From NCBI GenBank assembly GCA_963809715.1, contig CAWEKO010000003.1, positions 558,001 to 622,000 on the forward strand: a stretch of DNA of 64,000 nucleotides, written 5' to 3'. How positions within the stretch are numbered: position 1 is the first letter of the stretch; each line of letters begins with the position of its first letter. Shown here in pieces: positions 16,313 to 23,664 of this stretch. The DNA is from Bog-473 sp963809715. Its GTDB lineage: Bacteria; Actinomycetota; Acidimicrobiia; Acidimicrobiales; RAAP-2. The notes beneath the pieces were generated by a model. It was given only the letters and a program-made list of their open reading frames with translations. It did not search any database and was not told where the DNA came from. Position numbers and translations under genes: made by a program.

Positions 16313-17919
16313 GAGCCGATGAGGCGGCGGGCGATGACCTTGAGGGCCAGGGTTTCGTCGGCGCCCTCGAAGATCGAGAGCACACGGGCGTCGACGAAGT
16401 AGCGGCTCACCGGGAACTCTTCCGCGTAGCCCATCCCGCCGTGGATCTGCATGGCCTCGCGGGTCACCCATTCGGCGGCGCGGCAGACGTAGGCCTTCAC
16501 CATCGACGCCTCGAGCGTCCCCTCTCCTCGTGCCATCAGCCGGGCCACGTGGTACGAGCTCTGGCGGGTCGCCTGGATCAGCACGGCCATGCGGCCCAAC
16601 TTCGCCCGGGTCAGCTGGTAGTCGCCGATCGGGGAACCGAACACCCTGCGTTCGGACGCGTAGGACGCTGCCGCGTCGTAGGCCGCCTGCATGACGCCCA
16701 GGGCCCGAGCCGCCGTCTGCAGCCGCCCGTTCTCGAAGCCCTGCATCTGGAGGTAGAAACCCTTGCCCAGGCCGTCGCGGCCTCCGACCAGGTTGGCCTC
16801 GGGCACGAACCAGTTCTCGAACGCGAGCTCGTAGGAATGCATGCCCCGGTAGCCGAGCGTGTCGATGGGCCGGCCCTCGAGTCGCCCCGCCGCCAGATCG
16901 GAGGGCCGATCGGCTGACCCGTCCTGGGTGAAGACGAACCCCTTGCCGTCACCACGGGGCTTCTCCACCACGAACATGGAGAGTCCGCGGTGGGCCAGCG
17001 AGCGGTCGGGGTCGGTGCGGGCCAACAGCATGAGCACGTCGGCCCGGGCGGCGAAGGTGCACCAGGTCTTGACCCCGTTGACCACCCAACCGCCTTCGAC
17101 CGGCGCGGCCGACGTCACGATCCCGGCGACGTCGGACCCGTAGTCCGGTTCGGTCACCGCGACGGCGGCGAGGATTTCGGCCGAGGCCAGCTGGGGGAGC
17201 CAGTGCTTCTTCTGCTCCTCGGTCCCGCCGTAGACCAGCGCCCGGGTCAGGATCTCGGGCCGGGTGATGAGCGAGCCGCCCACGCCGAGCGAGCCCCAGC
17301 TCAACTCCTCGGTGGCGACGACCATGCCCATGTAATCGCTCTCGCCCCCCGACGCGTACCCGCCGTACTCCTCGGGGACCGAGAGCCCGAAGCCACCGAG
17401 TTCGGCCAGACCCTCGATGACCTCTTCGGGGATGTCCCCGTTGGTGCGGTGCACGTGCTCGGCGTGCGGGCGCACCTTCTCCTCCGCGAAGCGGTGGAAC
17501 GTCTCGCGGACCAGCTCGAAGTCCTCGCCCAGGTGCCGCGGTCCTTCCCGGCCGGCCAGGTCGGCCAGCACGGCGGGGTCGCGTTCGGTCGCCAGGAACT
17601 CGCGTACCGGCTCGGTCCACTCTCCCTCGACGCCCCAGAGCAGCTCGCGACCGGCGACCTTGCCGGCCAGGTCGGCCATCACGTCGGCGATGAAGGCGGC
17701 GGCGATGCGGGCCTCGAGGTCGCCCTGGGCGCCGTAATCGAGCGTGGCCCGGGCCGTGGCCACGGCGGCCGCAGCATGGGCGACGTCGTAGGCGACCACC
17801 TGGTTGGCGTCGATCCCGCCGTGCCCGCGCACGGCGGCGCAAGCCTGATCGACCAGTTCCTGCGCCAGGTCGACGGCCCGGGCCGCATCTCGCAAGGAGG
17901 GGGAATGGGTAGGAGTCAC
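16309..17919 (-). CDS. Acyl-CoA dehydrogenase with N-terminal helical extension, (2S)-methylsuccinyl-CoA dehydrogenase-like
   Basis: 536 residues from GTG 17919; frame further upstream has non-coding composition. Residues 1-130 form an Ala-rich helical extension (DAARAVDLAQELVDQA, then DYGAQGDLEARIAAAF) that ordinary acyl-CoA dehydrogenases lack but Mcd-type enzymes have. The dehydrogenase core carries AVTEPDYGSDVAGIV, a catalytic Glu in LSIFEGADETLALKVI, and QIHGGMGYAEEFPVSRYF. Mcd oxidises (2S)-methylsuccinyl-CoA to mesaconyl-CoA. The adjacent lyase gene and nearby MaoC gene support this, but the assignment rests on architecture and context. A methyltransferase gene lies 11 bases upstream on the same strand. 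Confidence 0.78.
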   Translation of the reverse strand: MTPTHSPSLRDAARAVDLAQELVDQACAAVRGHGGIDANQVVAYDVAHAAAAVATARATLDYGAQGDLEARIAAAFIADVMADLAGKVAGRELLWGVEGEWTEPVREFLATERDPAVLADLAGREGPRHLGEDFELVRETFHRFAEEKVRPHAEHVHRTNGDIPEEVIEGLAELGGFGLSVPEEYGGYASGGESDYMGMVVATEELSWGSLGVGGSLITRPEILTRALVYGGTEEQKKHWLPQLASAEILAAVAVTEPDYGSDVAGIVTSAAPVEGGWVVNGVKTWCTFAARADVLMLLARTDPDRSLAHRGLSMFVVEKPRGDGKGFVFTQDGSADRPSDLAAGRLEGRPIDTLGYRGMHSYELAFENWFVPEANLVGGRDGLGKGFYLQMQGFENGRLQTAARALGVMQAAYDAAASYASERRVFGSPIGDYQLTRAKLGRMAVLIQATRQSSYHVARLMARGEGTLEASMVKAYVCRAAEWVTREAMQIHGGMGYAEEFPVSRYFVDARVLSIFEGADETLALKVIARRLIGS

Positions 17920-17930
17920 GCGCCGCGACG

Positions 17931-18614
17931 CTACCGGCTGCCCGCCGGACCCCCCATCGCTGCGGCCCGGCGACCGATCACCGTGACGAGCGGCGGCAGG
18001 ACGACCGGGTCCTCGCCCGGATCGACCCCCGTGAGCGTCTCGAGATAGCGCGAGACCGGCCCGGGCCCGACGCCGGCGGGCGCCTCCGCCCAGGCGTCGA
18101 TCACCTCGAGCCCCACGTCGCGCACCAGCGCGGGCAGGACGGCTCCGACGTCGGGGTGACGCGCCCCGGGCATGGAGAAGGGCGTGCCGGCGATCCGTCC
18201 TGCGGTCGTGATGGGCTCCTGGGCCACCACCCATCCGCCAGGCCGCACCGCAGCCGCCATCATGCGCACCACGGCCAGGGGTTCGTGCACGTGGAGCAGC
18301 AGGAACCGACAGAAGGCGAGATCGACCTCCTCGGGCAGCGACAGGTCTTCGCCCGCCTGGGTCAGCGCAATGACCTGGGCGTGGGCCGCGGCGGCCCGGG
18401 CCACCTCGTCGCGGGTGCGGGGATCGCTGTCGACGGCGTAGACGCGGCCGTCGCGACCGACCATCTCGGCCAGGGCCACCGAGACGTCACCCCCGCCCGC
18501 ACCGACGTCGACACAGCGCCAGCCGCCGGCCACGCCCAGCCGTTCGAGCGCCGTGGCGAGCGGACGCCGGTACACGTCGTCGCGCAATCCTAAGAGTTCA
18601 CCCGCCTGGCTCAT
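17931..18614 (-). CDS. Class I SAM-dependent methyltransferase
   Basis: 227 residues with a Rossmann methyltransferase core. Motif I is CVDVGAGGGDVSVAL, followed by an acidic residue at the end of strand 2 in VYAVDSDPRTRDE, motif II-like EVDLAFCRFLLLHVHEP, and GGWVVAQEPIT. It belongs to the ubiquinone/menaquinone biosynthesis-like methyltransferase group. The acceptor is unknown. It is the upstream partner of the methylsuccinyl-CoA-dehydrogenase-like gene with an 11-base gap, so the two are probably one transcript. There is no obvious functional link. Confidence 0.75.
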   Translation of the reverse strand: MSQAGELLGLRDDVYRRPLATALERLGVAGGWRCVDVGAGGGDVSVALAEMVGRDGRVYAVDSDPRTRDEVARAAAAHAQVIALTQAGEDLSLPEEVDLAFCRFLLLHVHEPLAVVRMMAAAVRPGGWVVAQEPITTAGRIAGTPFSMPGARHPDVGAVLPALVRDVGLEVIDAWAEAPAGVGPGPVSRYLETLTGVDPGEDPVVLPPLVTVIGRRAAAMGGPAGSR

Positions 18615-18746
18615 GTCAGGCCGCCGCCGTCACCATGTCCTCGCACTCTATGGCGGGCTCCGGCCTGAGGCGTGCGCCGGAATCGCCTGTCGGGCCCGCC
18701 TCCGGTCCGCTTCTCTCCTCCTTCTCTGGCGACGGTGGCAGACCGA

Positions 18747-18752
18747 TAACCT
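18747..18752 (+). promoter_or_regulatory. Leaderless -10 box TAACCT
   Basis: TAACCT ends 8 bases before GTG 18761 and no ribosome binding site is present. Confidence 0.5.
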
Positions 18753-18760
18753 GCCTCCCC

Positions 18761-19195
18761 GTGAACGTGACCATGTTGCTGTGCGACGCCGCCCAGGTGT
18801 CCGACGGGAAGCTGTACATCCTGGGGGGCGGCTGGAGCATGACGGGCCCGGACCCCGTCCCCTCCGCCGTGGCCCTGAAGATCGACGTGGATTGGCACGA
18901 GGCAGAGGCCTCGCATCACTGGGAGCTGTTCCTCGAGGACGCGGACGGCCGACCGGTGCTGATGGAGACAGCGGAGGGCACCCAGCCCGTCGAGGTGCGC
19001 GGTGAGTTCACCGTCAGCCAGCCGCCGGGCATCCCCGAGGGATCGCCCATCGACGTTGCCCTTGCCGTCAACCTCGGGCCCATACCACTGGCGCCGGGCA
19101 CCCGCTTCGCCTGGCGCCTCACCATCGACGGTGATTCGTTGCCCGGCGCGTCCTTGGGCTTCACGACCAGGCCGCGACCGGCTGCGGAAGAATGA
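18761..19195 (+). CDS. DUF6941-like conserved protein, 144 aa
   Basis: The small soluble protein opens with VNVTMLLCDAAQVSDGKLYI followed by LGGGWS, a pattern I associate with the actinobacterial DUF6941 family; function is unknown. It is predominantly beta. GTG 18761 is preferred because a leaderless -10 box (TAACCT) lies 8 bases before it, although the frame is open further upstream. Its stop overlaps the MaoC start (ATGA), so the two proteins are co-translated and may work in one process. Confidence 0.7.
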   Translation: MNVTMLLCDAAQVSDGKLYILGGGWSMTGPDPVPSAVALKIDVDWHEAEASHHWELFLEDADGRPVLMETAEGTQPVEVRGEFTVSQPPGIPEGSPIDVALAVNLGPIPLAPGTRFAWRLTIDGDSLPGASLGFTTRPRPAAEE

Positions 19196-19704
19196 CCGTC
19201 TACGACCGCCCCTTCGGGCGCTACCTCGAGGACTTCGCTCCCGGTGACGTCTACAAGCACTGGCCGGGCAAGACGATCACCGAGTACGACGATCATCTGT
19301 TCTGCATGATCACCATGAACCACCACCCGCTGCACACGAACGCGTGGTTCGCGGAGAACGAAACGGTGCAGGGCAAGAACGTCGTGGTCGGCAACCTCGT
19401 GTACTCGCTCGCTCTGGGCATGAGCGTTCCCGATGTCAGCGGGTCGTGCATTGCCAATCTCGAGGTGGAATCGCTCGTGCATCGCTCGCCCACCTTCCAC
19501 GGCGACACCATCTACGCCGAGACCCGCGTGCTCGACGCGACGCCGTCCAGGTCGAAGGACGACCGGGGAATCGTGACCGTGGAGACCAAGGCCTTCAACC
19601 AGCACGGCGACGAGGTGTGCTCCTTCCGGCGCAAACTCATGGTGTGGCGACGCGAGGCCGCACCGGCCCGGCGTCGGCCCTACGGCGACGACGTCTGGGA
19701 CTGA
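19192..19704 (+). CDS. MaoC-family hydratase, mesaconyl-CoA hydratase-like
   Basis: A 170-residue hotdog-fold hydratase. The opening GRYLEDFAPGDVYKHWPG and the DHLFCMITMNHHPLHTNAWF helix carry the usual hydratase Asp/His region. GNLVYSLALGMSV and a final RKLMVWRRE fit short actinobacterial MaoC proteins placed beside malyl-CoA lyase and methylsuccinyl-CoA dehydrogenase genes. Mesaconyl-CoA hydratase would link the products of those neighbours. A general (R)-enoyl-CoA hydratase is the alternative. The ATGA overlap with the DUF6941-like gene indicates coupling. Confidence 0.75.
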   Translation: MTVYDRPFGRYLEDFAPGDVYKHWPGKTITEYDDHLFCMITMNHHPLHTNAWFAENETVQGKNVVVGNLVYSLALGMSVPDVSGSCIANLEVESLVHRSPTFHGDTIYAETRVLDATPSRSKDDRGIVTVETKAFNQHGDEVCSFRRKLMVWRREAAPARRRPYGDDVWD

Positions 19705-19714
19705 GGCCCCGGGC

Positions 19715-20635
19715 GTCACGGCCGCCCGGGCCCGCCGCGTCGCTCAGCGGCTCCTTGACTGGGGCGAAGCACATCGCCGCAACCTGCCGTGGCGCCGGAC
19801 ACGCGACCCCTGGCACATCCTCGTCTCCGAGGTCATGCTCCAACAGACCCAGGTCGAGCGGGTCGTGCCCCACTACGAGCGTTTCACGCGGGCCTTTCCC
19901 GACGCGTCGGCCTGTGCGGCCGCGGGACCGGCCGAGGTGGTGCGGCTGTGGTCGGGACTCGGTTACAACCGGCGTGCCCTGAACCTGCACCGCAGCGCCC
20001 TTGCCGTGGTCGAGGAGCACGGCGGTGCCCTTCCGGCGGACGATGCCGACCTGCGTGGCCTGCCCGGGATCGGCGCCTACACCGCCCGCGCCGTGCGCTC
20101 GTTCGCCTTCGGTCAGGACGTGGCGGCCGTCGACACCAATGCCGTGCGGGTGCTGGCCCGCGCCGTCGCGGGCCGGGGCCTGAGCGTGCCCGAGGCGTCG
20201 CGGTTGGGTGACCGCCTGGTGCCGCCGGGCCGGTCGTGGGAGTTCAACCAATCGATGTTCGACCTCGGGGCCACCGTGTGCACCGCGGCGCGGCCGCGCT
20301 GTGACCGGTGCCCACTGCGCCGGCTCTGCGCCTGGCGGCGCCAGGGCGTCGGCGCGTCCGATCCGTGGCGAGCCGGTCCGCCTTCGCGGCGGCAGAGTGC
20401 GTTCGCGGGGTCGGATCGGCAGGGGAGAGGGCGGTTGCTCGACGCGCTGCGGCGCGGTCCGGTCGGCCGGCAGGCGCTGGCGAGCGCCTGCGGGTGGCCC
20501 AACGATGCGGCCCGGGCGCAACGGGTGGCCGGCGATCTGGCGGCCGAGGGCTTCGCCTGCTGGTCCGGCGGGAAGACGGACGCCCTCCGGCTGGTCGAGG
20601 CGGCGTCGTCGAGGCCGCCCGCCGCTAATGGCTAG
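19715..20635 (+). CDS. mutY: Adenine DNA glycosylase MutY (no canonical start codon visible)
   Basis: About 306 residues of a base-excision enzyme removing adenine opposite 8-oxoguanine. It has LLDWGEAHRRNLPWRR, the catalytic Glu at about residue 39 in SEVMLQQTQV, the HhH motif LPGIGAYTARAV followed by the catalytic Asp in AVDTNAVRV, and a 4Fe-4S loop with Cys spacing C-x6-C-x2-C-x5-C. The first ATG in frame (19835) lies after the catalytic Glu and cannot be the start. From 19577 to that point there is no ATG, GTG or TTG in frame; GTC at 19715 is where the family's N-terminus would fall. It lacks a clear C-terminal MutT-like domain, as some actinobacterial MutYs do. Confidence 0.82.
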   Translation, partial: VTAARARRVAQRLLDWGEAHRRNLPWRRTRDPWHILVSEVMLQQTQVERVVPHYERFTRAFPDASACAAAGPAEVVRLWSGLGYNRRALNLHRSALAVVEEHGGALPADDADLRGLPGIGAYTARAVRSFAFGQDVAAVDTNAVRVLARAVAGRGLSVPEASRLGDRLVPPGRSWEFNQSMFDLGATVCTAARPRCDRCPLRRLCAWRRQGVGASDPWRAGPPSRRQSAFAGSDRQGRGRLLDALRRGPVGRQALASACGWPNDAARAQRVAGDLAAEGFACWSGGKTDALRLVEAASSRPPAANG

Positions 20636-21504
20636 GCGGTGAGGAAGTCGACGATGCGCGCGTTGACCACGTCCGGCGCTTCGACGTGGAGGAAGTGCCC
20701 GGCCGCGTCGACGACCTCCATGGCGGAGCCTTCGGCCAGGAAGGCGAGCGGATCGGTGCTGATGGAGGACAGCAGCATGCAGTTGTCGTCGCGCCCGTGC
20801 AGGTAGAGGGTCGGTTTGGGCGTCGGCAGCAAAATCGACGCCTGTTCGTCGGCCAGCTCGGGCACCTGGAGCTCGGGCTGGTACAGCGCGCGGTAGTAGC
20901 TGATGGCGGCGAGCATGTGTTCGGGATCCCCGATGGACTCCTTGACCCGGGCCACGTCCCAAGCGGCGTCGTAGCCCGGTGACCAGTCGGCCCAGAGGTG
21001 GTCGACGAACGAGTAGTCCTCCAGTGGCAGCGCCGCTTCGGCCAGCGGGGAAAGAAAGAAAAACATGTACCAGCTGCGCTGCAATTGGGTATAAGTCAAC
21101 AGTGACATGCCGACGGCCGCAGTGGGGGGTACCGCCGCCGTCACCGCGCGACGCCAGCGGTCGGGCTGGTGCGCCACCGCGCCGTAGGTCACCAACGCCC
21201 CCCAGTCATGGCCGACGATGACGGCGTCGGGGCCGGCCCCGAACGCCTCGTGCAGCCCGTTGGCGTCGCGTACGACCGCGCCGAGCTGGTAATTGTCGTC
21301 GGGCGGGAGCTGCGTCGGTGCGTAGCCGCGCAGGAAGGGTGCCACGGCGTGGAAGCCCGCCCCGGCCAGCTCGGGCAACAGGTAACGCCAGGTGTGGGCC
21401 GAGTCGGGGAACCCGTGGAGGCACAGGGCCAGGGGCCCGTCGAGCGGACCGTCCTCGAAGTAGGCGAACTCCAGGCCGTTGGCGCTGACCGTCTTGGCAA
21501 CCAT
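20632..21504 (-). CDS. Alpha/beta hydrolase, epoxide hydrolase-like
   Basis: 290 residues from ATG 21504. The oxyanion motif is LHGFPDSAHTWRYLLPELAG, the nucleophile elbow VGHDWGALVTYG has Asp as nucleophile, and the late His is in AGHFLHVEAP. A cap domain rich in aromatic residues (SWYMFFFLSP) fits epoxide hydrolases. It is a paralogue type of the protein at 3432. The four bases CTAG at its 3' end are shared with the convergent mutY stop codon. Its start has a leaderless -10 (TACGTT) back-to-back with that of the divergent MBL gene. Confidence 0.8.
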   Translation of the reverse strand: MVAKTVSANGLEFAYFEDGPLDGPLALCLHGFPDSAHTWRYLLPELAGAGFHAVAPFLRGYAPTQLPPDDNYQLGAVVRDANGLHEAFGAGPDAVIVGHDWGALVTYGAVAHQPDRWRRAVTAAVPPTAAVGMSLLTYTQLQRSWYMFFFLSPLAEAALPLEDYSFVDHLWADWSPGYDAAWDVARVKESIGDPEHMLAAISYYRALYQPELQVPELADEQASILLPTPKPTLYLHGRDDNCMLLSSISTDPLAFLAEGSAMEVVDAAGHFLHVEAPDVVNARIVDFLTA

Positions 21505-21512
21505 GGATGAAG

Positions 21513-21518
21513 AACGTA
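21513..21518 (-). promoter_or_regulatory. Leaderless -10 box TACGTT (minus strand)
   Basis: On the minus strand TACGTT ends 8 bases before ATG 21504. It lies only about 17 bases from the opposing plus-strand -10 box, so the two divergent promoters overlap. Confidence 0.5.
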
Positions 21519-21534
21519 CCGCCGCGGGCCGCGG

Positions 21535-21540
21535 TAACGT
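21535..21540 (+). promoter_or_regulatory. Leaderless -10 box TAACGT
   Basis: TAACGT ends 7 bases before GTG 21548 of the MBL-fold gene; no ribosome binding site is seen. Confidence 0.5.
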
Positions 21541-21547
21541 CGGGCGG

Positions 21548-22402
21548 GTGAACATCACGTTCTACGGGGTTCGCGGCTCGTGCCCGTGCTCGGGAGACCG
21601 GTACCGACGCTACGGCGGGAACACGTCGTGCCTCGTGGTCACCATGGAGGGTGACGAGCCACTCATCGTCGACCTGGGCACCGGCCTGCGCGCACTGGGC
21701 GACGACATCAGCAAGGAGGTGCGGGCGCTCGGTACGCCCATGCACGCCACGGCGTTGCTCACCCATCTGCACTTCGACCACATATTGGGGATCCCGTTCT
21801 TCGCACCGCTGCACGACCCCGGGGCCCGGCTCACCGTGCACGGGCCGGGCCAGCCCAAGGGTTCACTCAAGGACGCGCTGCATGCGGCGGTCCAGCCCCC
21901 GGTCTTCCCCATCCACATGGAGCAGTTCCGCGGCGAACTGATCACCATCGACACCCAGGATGAAGACTTCTCGGTGGGCGGGGCCAAGGTCATGGCCCGC
22001 CACATCCCGCACGCGGGGCCGACGCTGGGCTACCGGATCGAGGCCGAGGGTCGTTCCCTGGCCTACCTGCCCGACCACCAGGCTCCGCTCGACCGCCGCA
22101 CCGTCCCCGAAGCCGTACTCGAGCTCTGCCACGACGTCGACCTCCTGGTGCACGACGGGCAGTACACCGACGACGAGTTCTCGACCAAGGCCGACTGGGG
22201 CCATTCGACCGCCGCCTACGCCGTCCACGTGGCCGCGGAATCGGGCGCCCGGCGCCTGCTCCTCTCGCATCACGACCCCTCGCACACCGACCGCGAGCTC
22301 GACCGCCTTCTGAACGCGGCCCGCCGGTTGCCCGAGGCCAAGCTGATCGAGGACGTGTCGTCCGCCCACGAGGGCCAGACCGTCGACCTGGGCAAAGCCT
22401 AG
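21548..22402 (+). CDS. MBL-fold metallo-hydrolase (PhnP/RNase Z-like branch)
   Basis: 284 residues. The N-terminal FYGVRGSCPCSG and RRYGGNTSCLVV are typical of PhnP/cyclic phosphodiesterase-like beta-lactamase-fold enzymes. The metal site is THLHFDHILG, with further ligands in HIPHAGPTLGYRI, VHDGQYTDDE and LSHHDPSHTD. A phosphodiester is the likely substrate class; the exact one is unknown. GTG 21548 is chosen because of its leaderless -10 box and because upstream residues do not fit. It is divergent from the epoxide hydrolase-like gene. Confidence 0.8.
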   Translation: MNITFYGVRGSCPCSGDRYRRYGGNTSCLVVTMEGDEPLIVDLGTGLRALGDDISKEVRALGTPMHATALLTHLHFDHILGIPFFAPLHDPGARLTVHGPGQPKGSLKDALHAAVQPPVFPIHMEQFRGELITIDTQDEDFSVGGAKVMARHIPHAGPTLGYRIEAEGRSLAYLPDHQAPLDRRTVPEAVLELCHDVDLLVHDGQYTDDEFSTKADWGHSTAAYAVHVAAESGARRLLLSHHDPSHTDRELDRLLNAARRLPEAKLIEDVSSAHEGQTVDLGKA

Positions 22403-22411
22403 GCAACTTCG

Positions 22412-22891
22412 TTGACCACGGGCCTCGACCAGGCCCGGTTCCGCGAGGTGCTCGGCCATTTCGCCACCGGGGTCACCATCGTCACCGCCCTCGAGGAGGG
22501 TCTGCCCGTCGGCTTCTCCTGCCAATCGTTCTCCGCGCTCTCCCTCGACCCACCCATGGTCGTCCTGGCCCCAGCCCGCGCGTCCACCAGTTGGCCCCGC
22601 ATCCGGGCGGCCGGCGCCTTCTGCGTGAACATCCTCGGCGAGCACCAAGAGGCGGTGTGCCGGGCCTTCGCCATCTCGGGTGGTGACAAGTTCTCCGGCG
22701 TCGGTTGGCGCCCGGGGATCACCGGCGCCCCGGTCATCGACGGCTCGCTCGCCGTGGTCGAATGCGAGCTGGGAGAGATCTTCGAAGGCGGCGATCACGA
22801 GATCGTCACCGGCTCGGTCGTCGCCCTCGACGTGGGCGAGGGCGGGCCACTTCTCTTCTATCGGGGTGGCTTCGGCCGTTTCGTGTCCTGA
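22412..22891 (+). CDS. Flavin reductase domain protein (HpaC/HsaB-like)
   Basis: A 159-residue split-barrel FMN-binding protein. FRE(V)LGHFATGVTIVTA, the CQSFSALSLDPPMV loop and FCVNILGEHQE are standard for NAD(P)H:flavin oxidoreductases that feed two-component monooxygenases such as HsaAB of steroid ring degradation. No monooxygenase partner is in the window. The start is TTG, 9 bases after the MBL gene stop, with only a weak ribosome binding site. An alternative role is as an F420- or heme-binding split-barrel protein. Confidence 0.78.
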   Translation: MTTGLDQARFREVLGHFATGVTIVTALEEGLPVGFSCQSFSALSLDPPMVVLAPARASTSWPRIRAAGAFCVNILGEHQEAVCRAFAISGGDKFSGVGWRPGITGAPVIDGSLAVVECELGEIFEGGDHEIVTGSVVALDVGEGGPLLFYRGGFGRFVS

Positions 22892-22904
22892 AGGCGGGCG
22901 CTGC

Positions 22905-22910
22905 TACCGT
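22905..22910 (+). promoter_or_regulatory. Leaderless -10 box TACCGT
   Basis: TACCGT ends 8 bases before GTG 22919 of the RmlC-like gene. Confidence 0.5.
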
Positions 22911-22918
22911 TCGCCCCC

Positions 22919-23467
22919 GTGCCCGAGCTGATCCCCTCCGCCGTCATCGACGACGTCATCCTGGTCCGCCCCAGCGTTCACGGTGACGAGCGCGGCCGCT
23001 TCGTCGAGACCTACCGGCGGAGCTGGTTCGGCGAGCAGGGCAGCGAAATGGTCCAGGGCAACCGCTCCGAGAAGCAGGCCGGCGCGCTGGTGGGCCTGCA
23101 CTACCACCTGCGCCAGGCCGACTACTGGTACGCCCTGCGGGGCACCGTGCGGGTCGTGCTCCATGACCTGCGAGTGGGCTCGCGCACCGACGGGGCGACC
23201 GAGGTGATCGACCTCTCGGGCGAAACCGACCAGGGCGTCTACATCCCACGCGGGGTGGCCCACGGTTTCGCCGCACTGACCGACGTGCTGCTCACCTACC
23301 TGGTCGACAACTACTACGACAACTCCGACGAGCTCGGGCTGGCCTGGGACGACCCCGCGGTCGGGGCCGACTGGGGCTTGACCGACCCCATCTTGTCCGC
23401 CCGGGACCAGAACAACCCGCGTCGGGCCGACATCCCCGACGACATCCGTCCGCAGCGGGGTCGCTGA
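22919..23467 (+). CDS. dTDP-4-dehydrorhamnose 3,5-epimerase-like cupin (RmlC family)
   Basis: 182 residues with the RmlC jelly-roll. DERGRFVETYRRSWF is the N-terminal signature, GALVGLHYHLRQADYW holds the catalytic His, and YIPRGVAHGFAAL is the conserved C-terminal strand. It could act on a dTDP-sugar in cell-envelope glycan synthesis, but no other rml genes are nearby, so the sugar is unknown. GTG start with a leaderless -10 box. Its stop codon lies inside the first copy of a 15-base tandem repeat. Confidence 0.8.
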   Translation: MPELIPSAVIDDVILVRPSVHGDERGRFVETYRRSWFGEQGSEMVQGNRSEKQAGALVGLHYHLRQADYWYALRGTVRVVLHDLRVGSRTDGATEVIDLSGETDQGVYIPRGVAHGFAALTDVLLTYLVDNYYDNSDELGLAWDDPAVGADWGLTDPILSARDQNNPRRADIPDDIRPQRGR

Positions 23468-23517
23468 CACCTGGTCGCTCACACCCGGGTCGCTCACACC
23501 CGGGTCGCTCACACCTG
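23459..23517 (+). repeat. 15-bp tandem repeat starting at the RmlC-like gene stop codon
   Basis: Copies of GGTCGCTCACACCCG begin at 23473, 23488 and 23503 (exact 15-base period). A shorter variant, GGTCGCTGACACCT at 23459, contains the TGA stop of the RmlC-like gene. The array therefore appears to have grown from the 3' end of the gene. Confidence 0.85.
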
Positions 23518-23535
23518 TCGGGAGCCCAACTGTTC

Positions 23536-23605
23536 GAGATCCCCCCGGTTGAGATCCCACTGTCGAGATCCCACCGGTCGAGATCCCACCGGTTGAGATA
23601 CGGAC
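23536..23605 (+). repeat. Second 15-bp tandem repeat, GAGATCCCACCGGTC type
   Basis: GAGATC recurs at 23536, 23551, 23565 and 23580, and a terminal variant at 23595, giving periods of 15, 14, 15 and 15. The array lies directly after the first one and fills most of the gap before the next gene. Confidence 0.85.
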
Positions 23606-23664
23606 ATGCGCAGACCCGGAGGCCGCGGCCCGTTGCCCTGTCGGATCCTGTTGAATAGGAGGCG

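Noticed and set aside
19835..20635. MutY starting at ATG 19835
   Set aside because: This start would remove the catalytic Glu and the first helix, which are clearly encoded upstream.
23459..23605. CRISPR array
   Set aside because: Units are 15 bases with no spacers and no cas genes nearby; these are simple tandem repeats.
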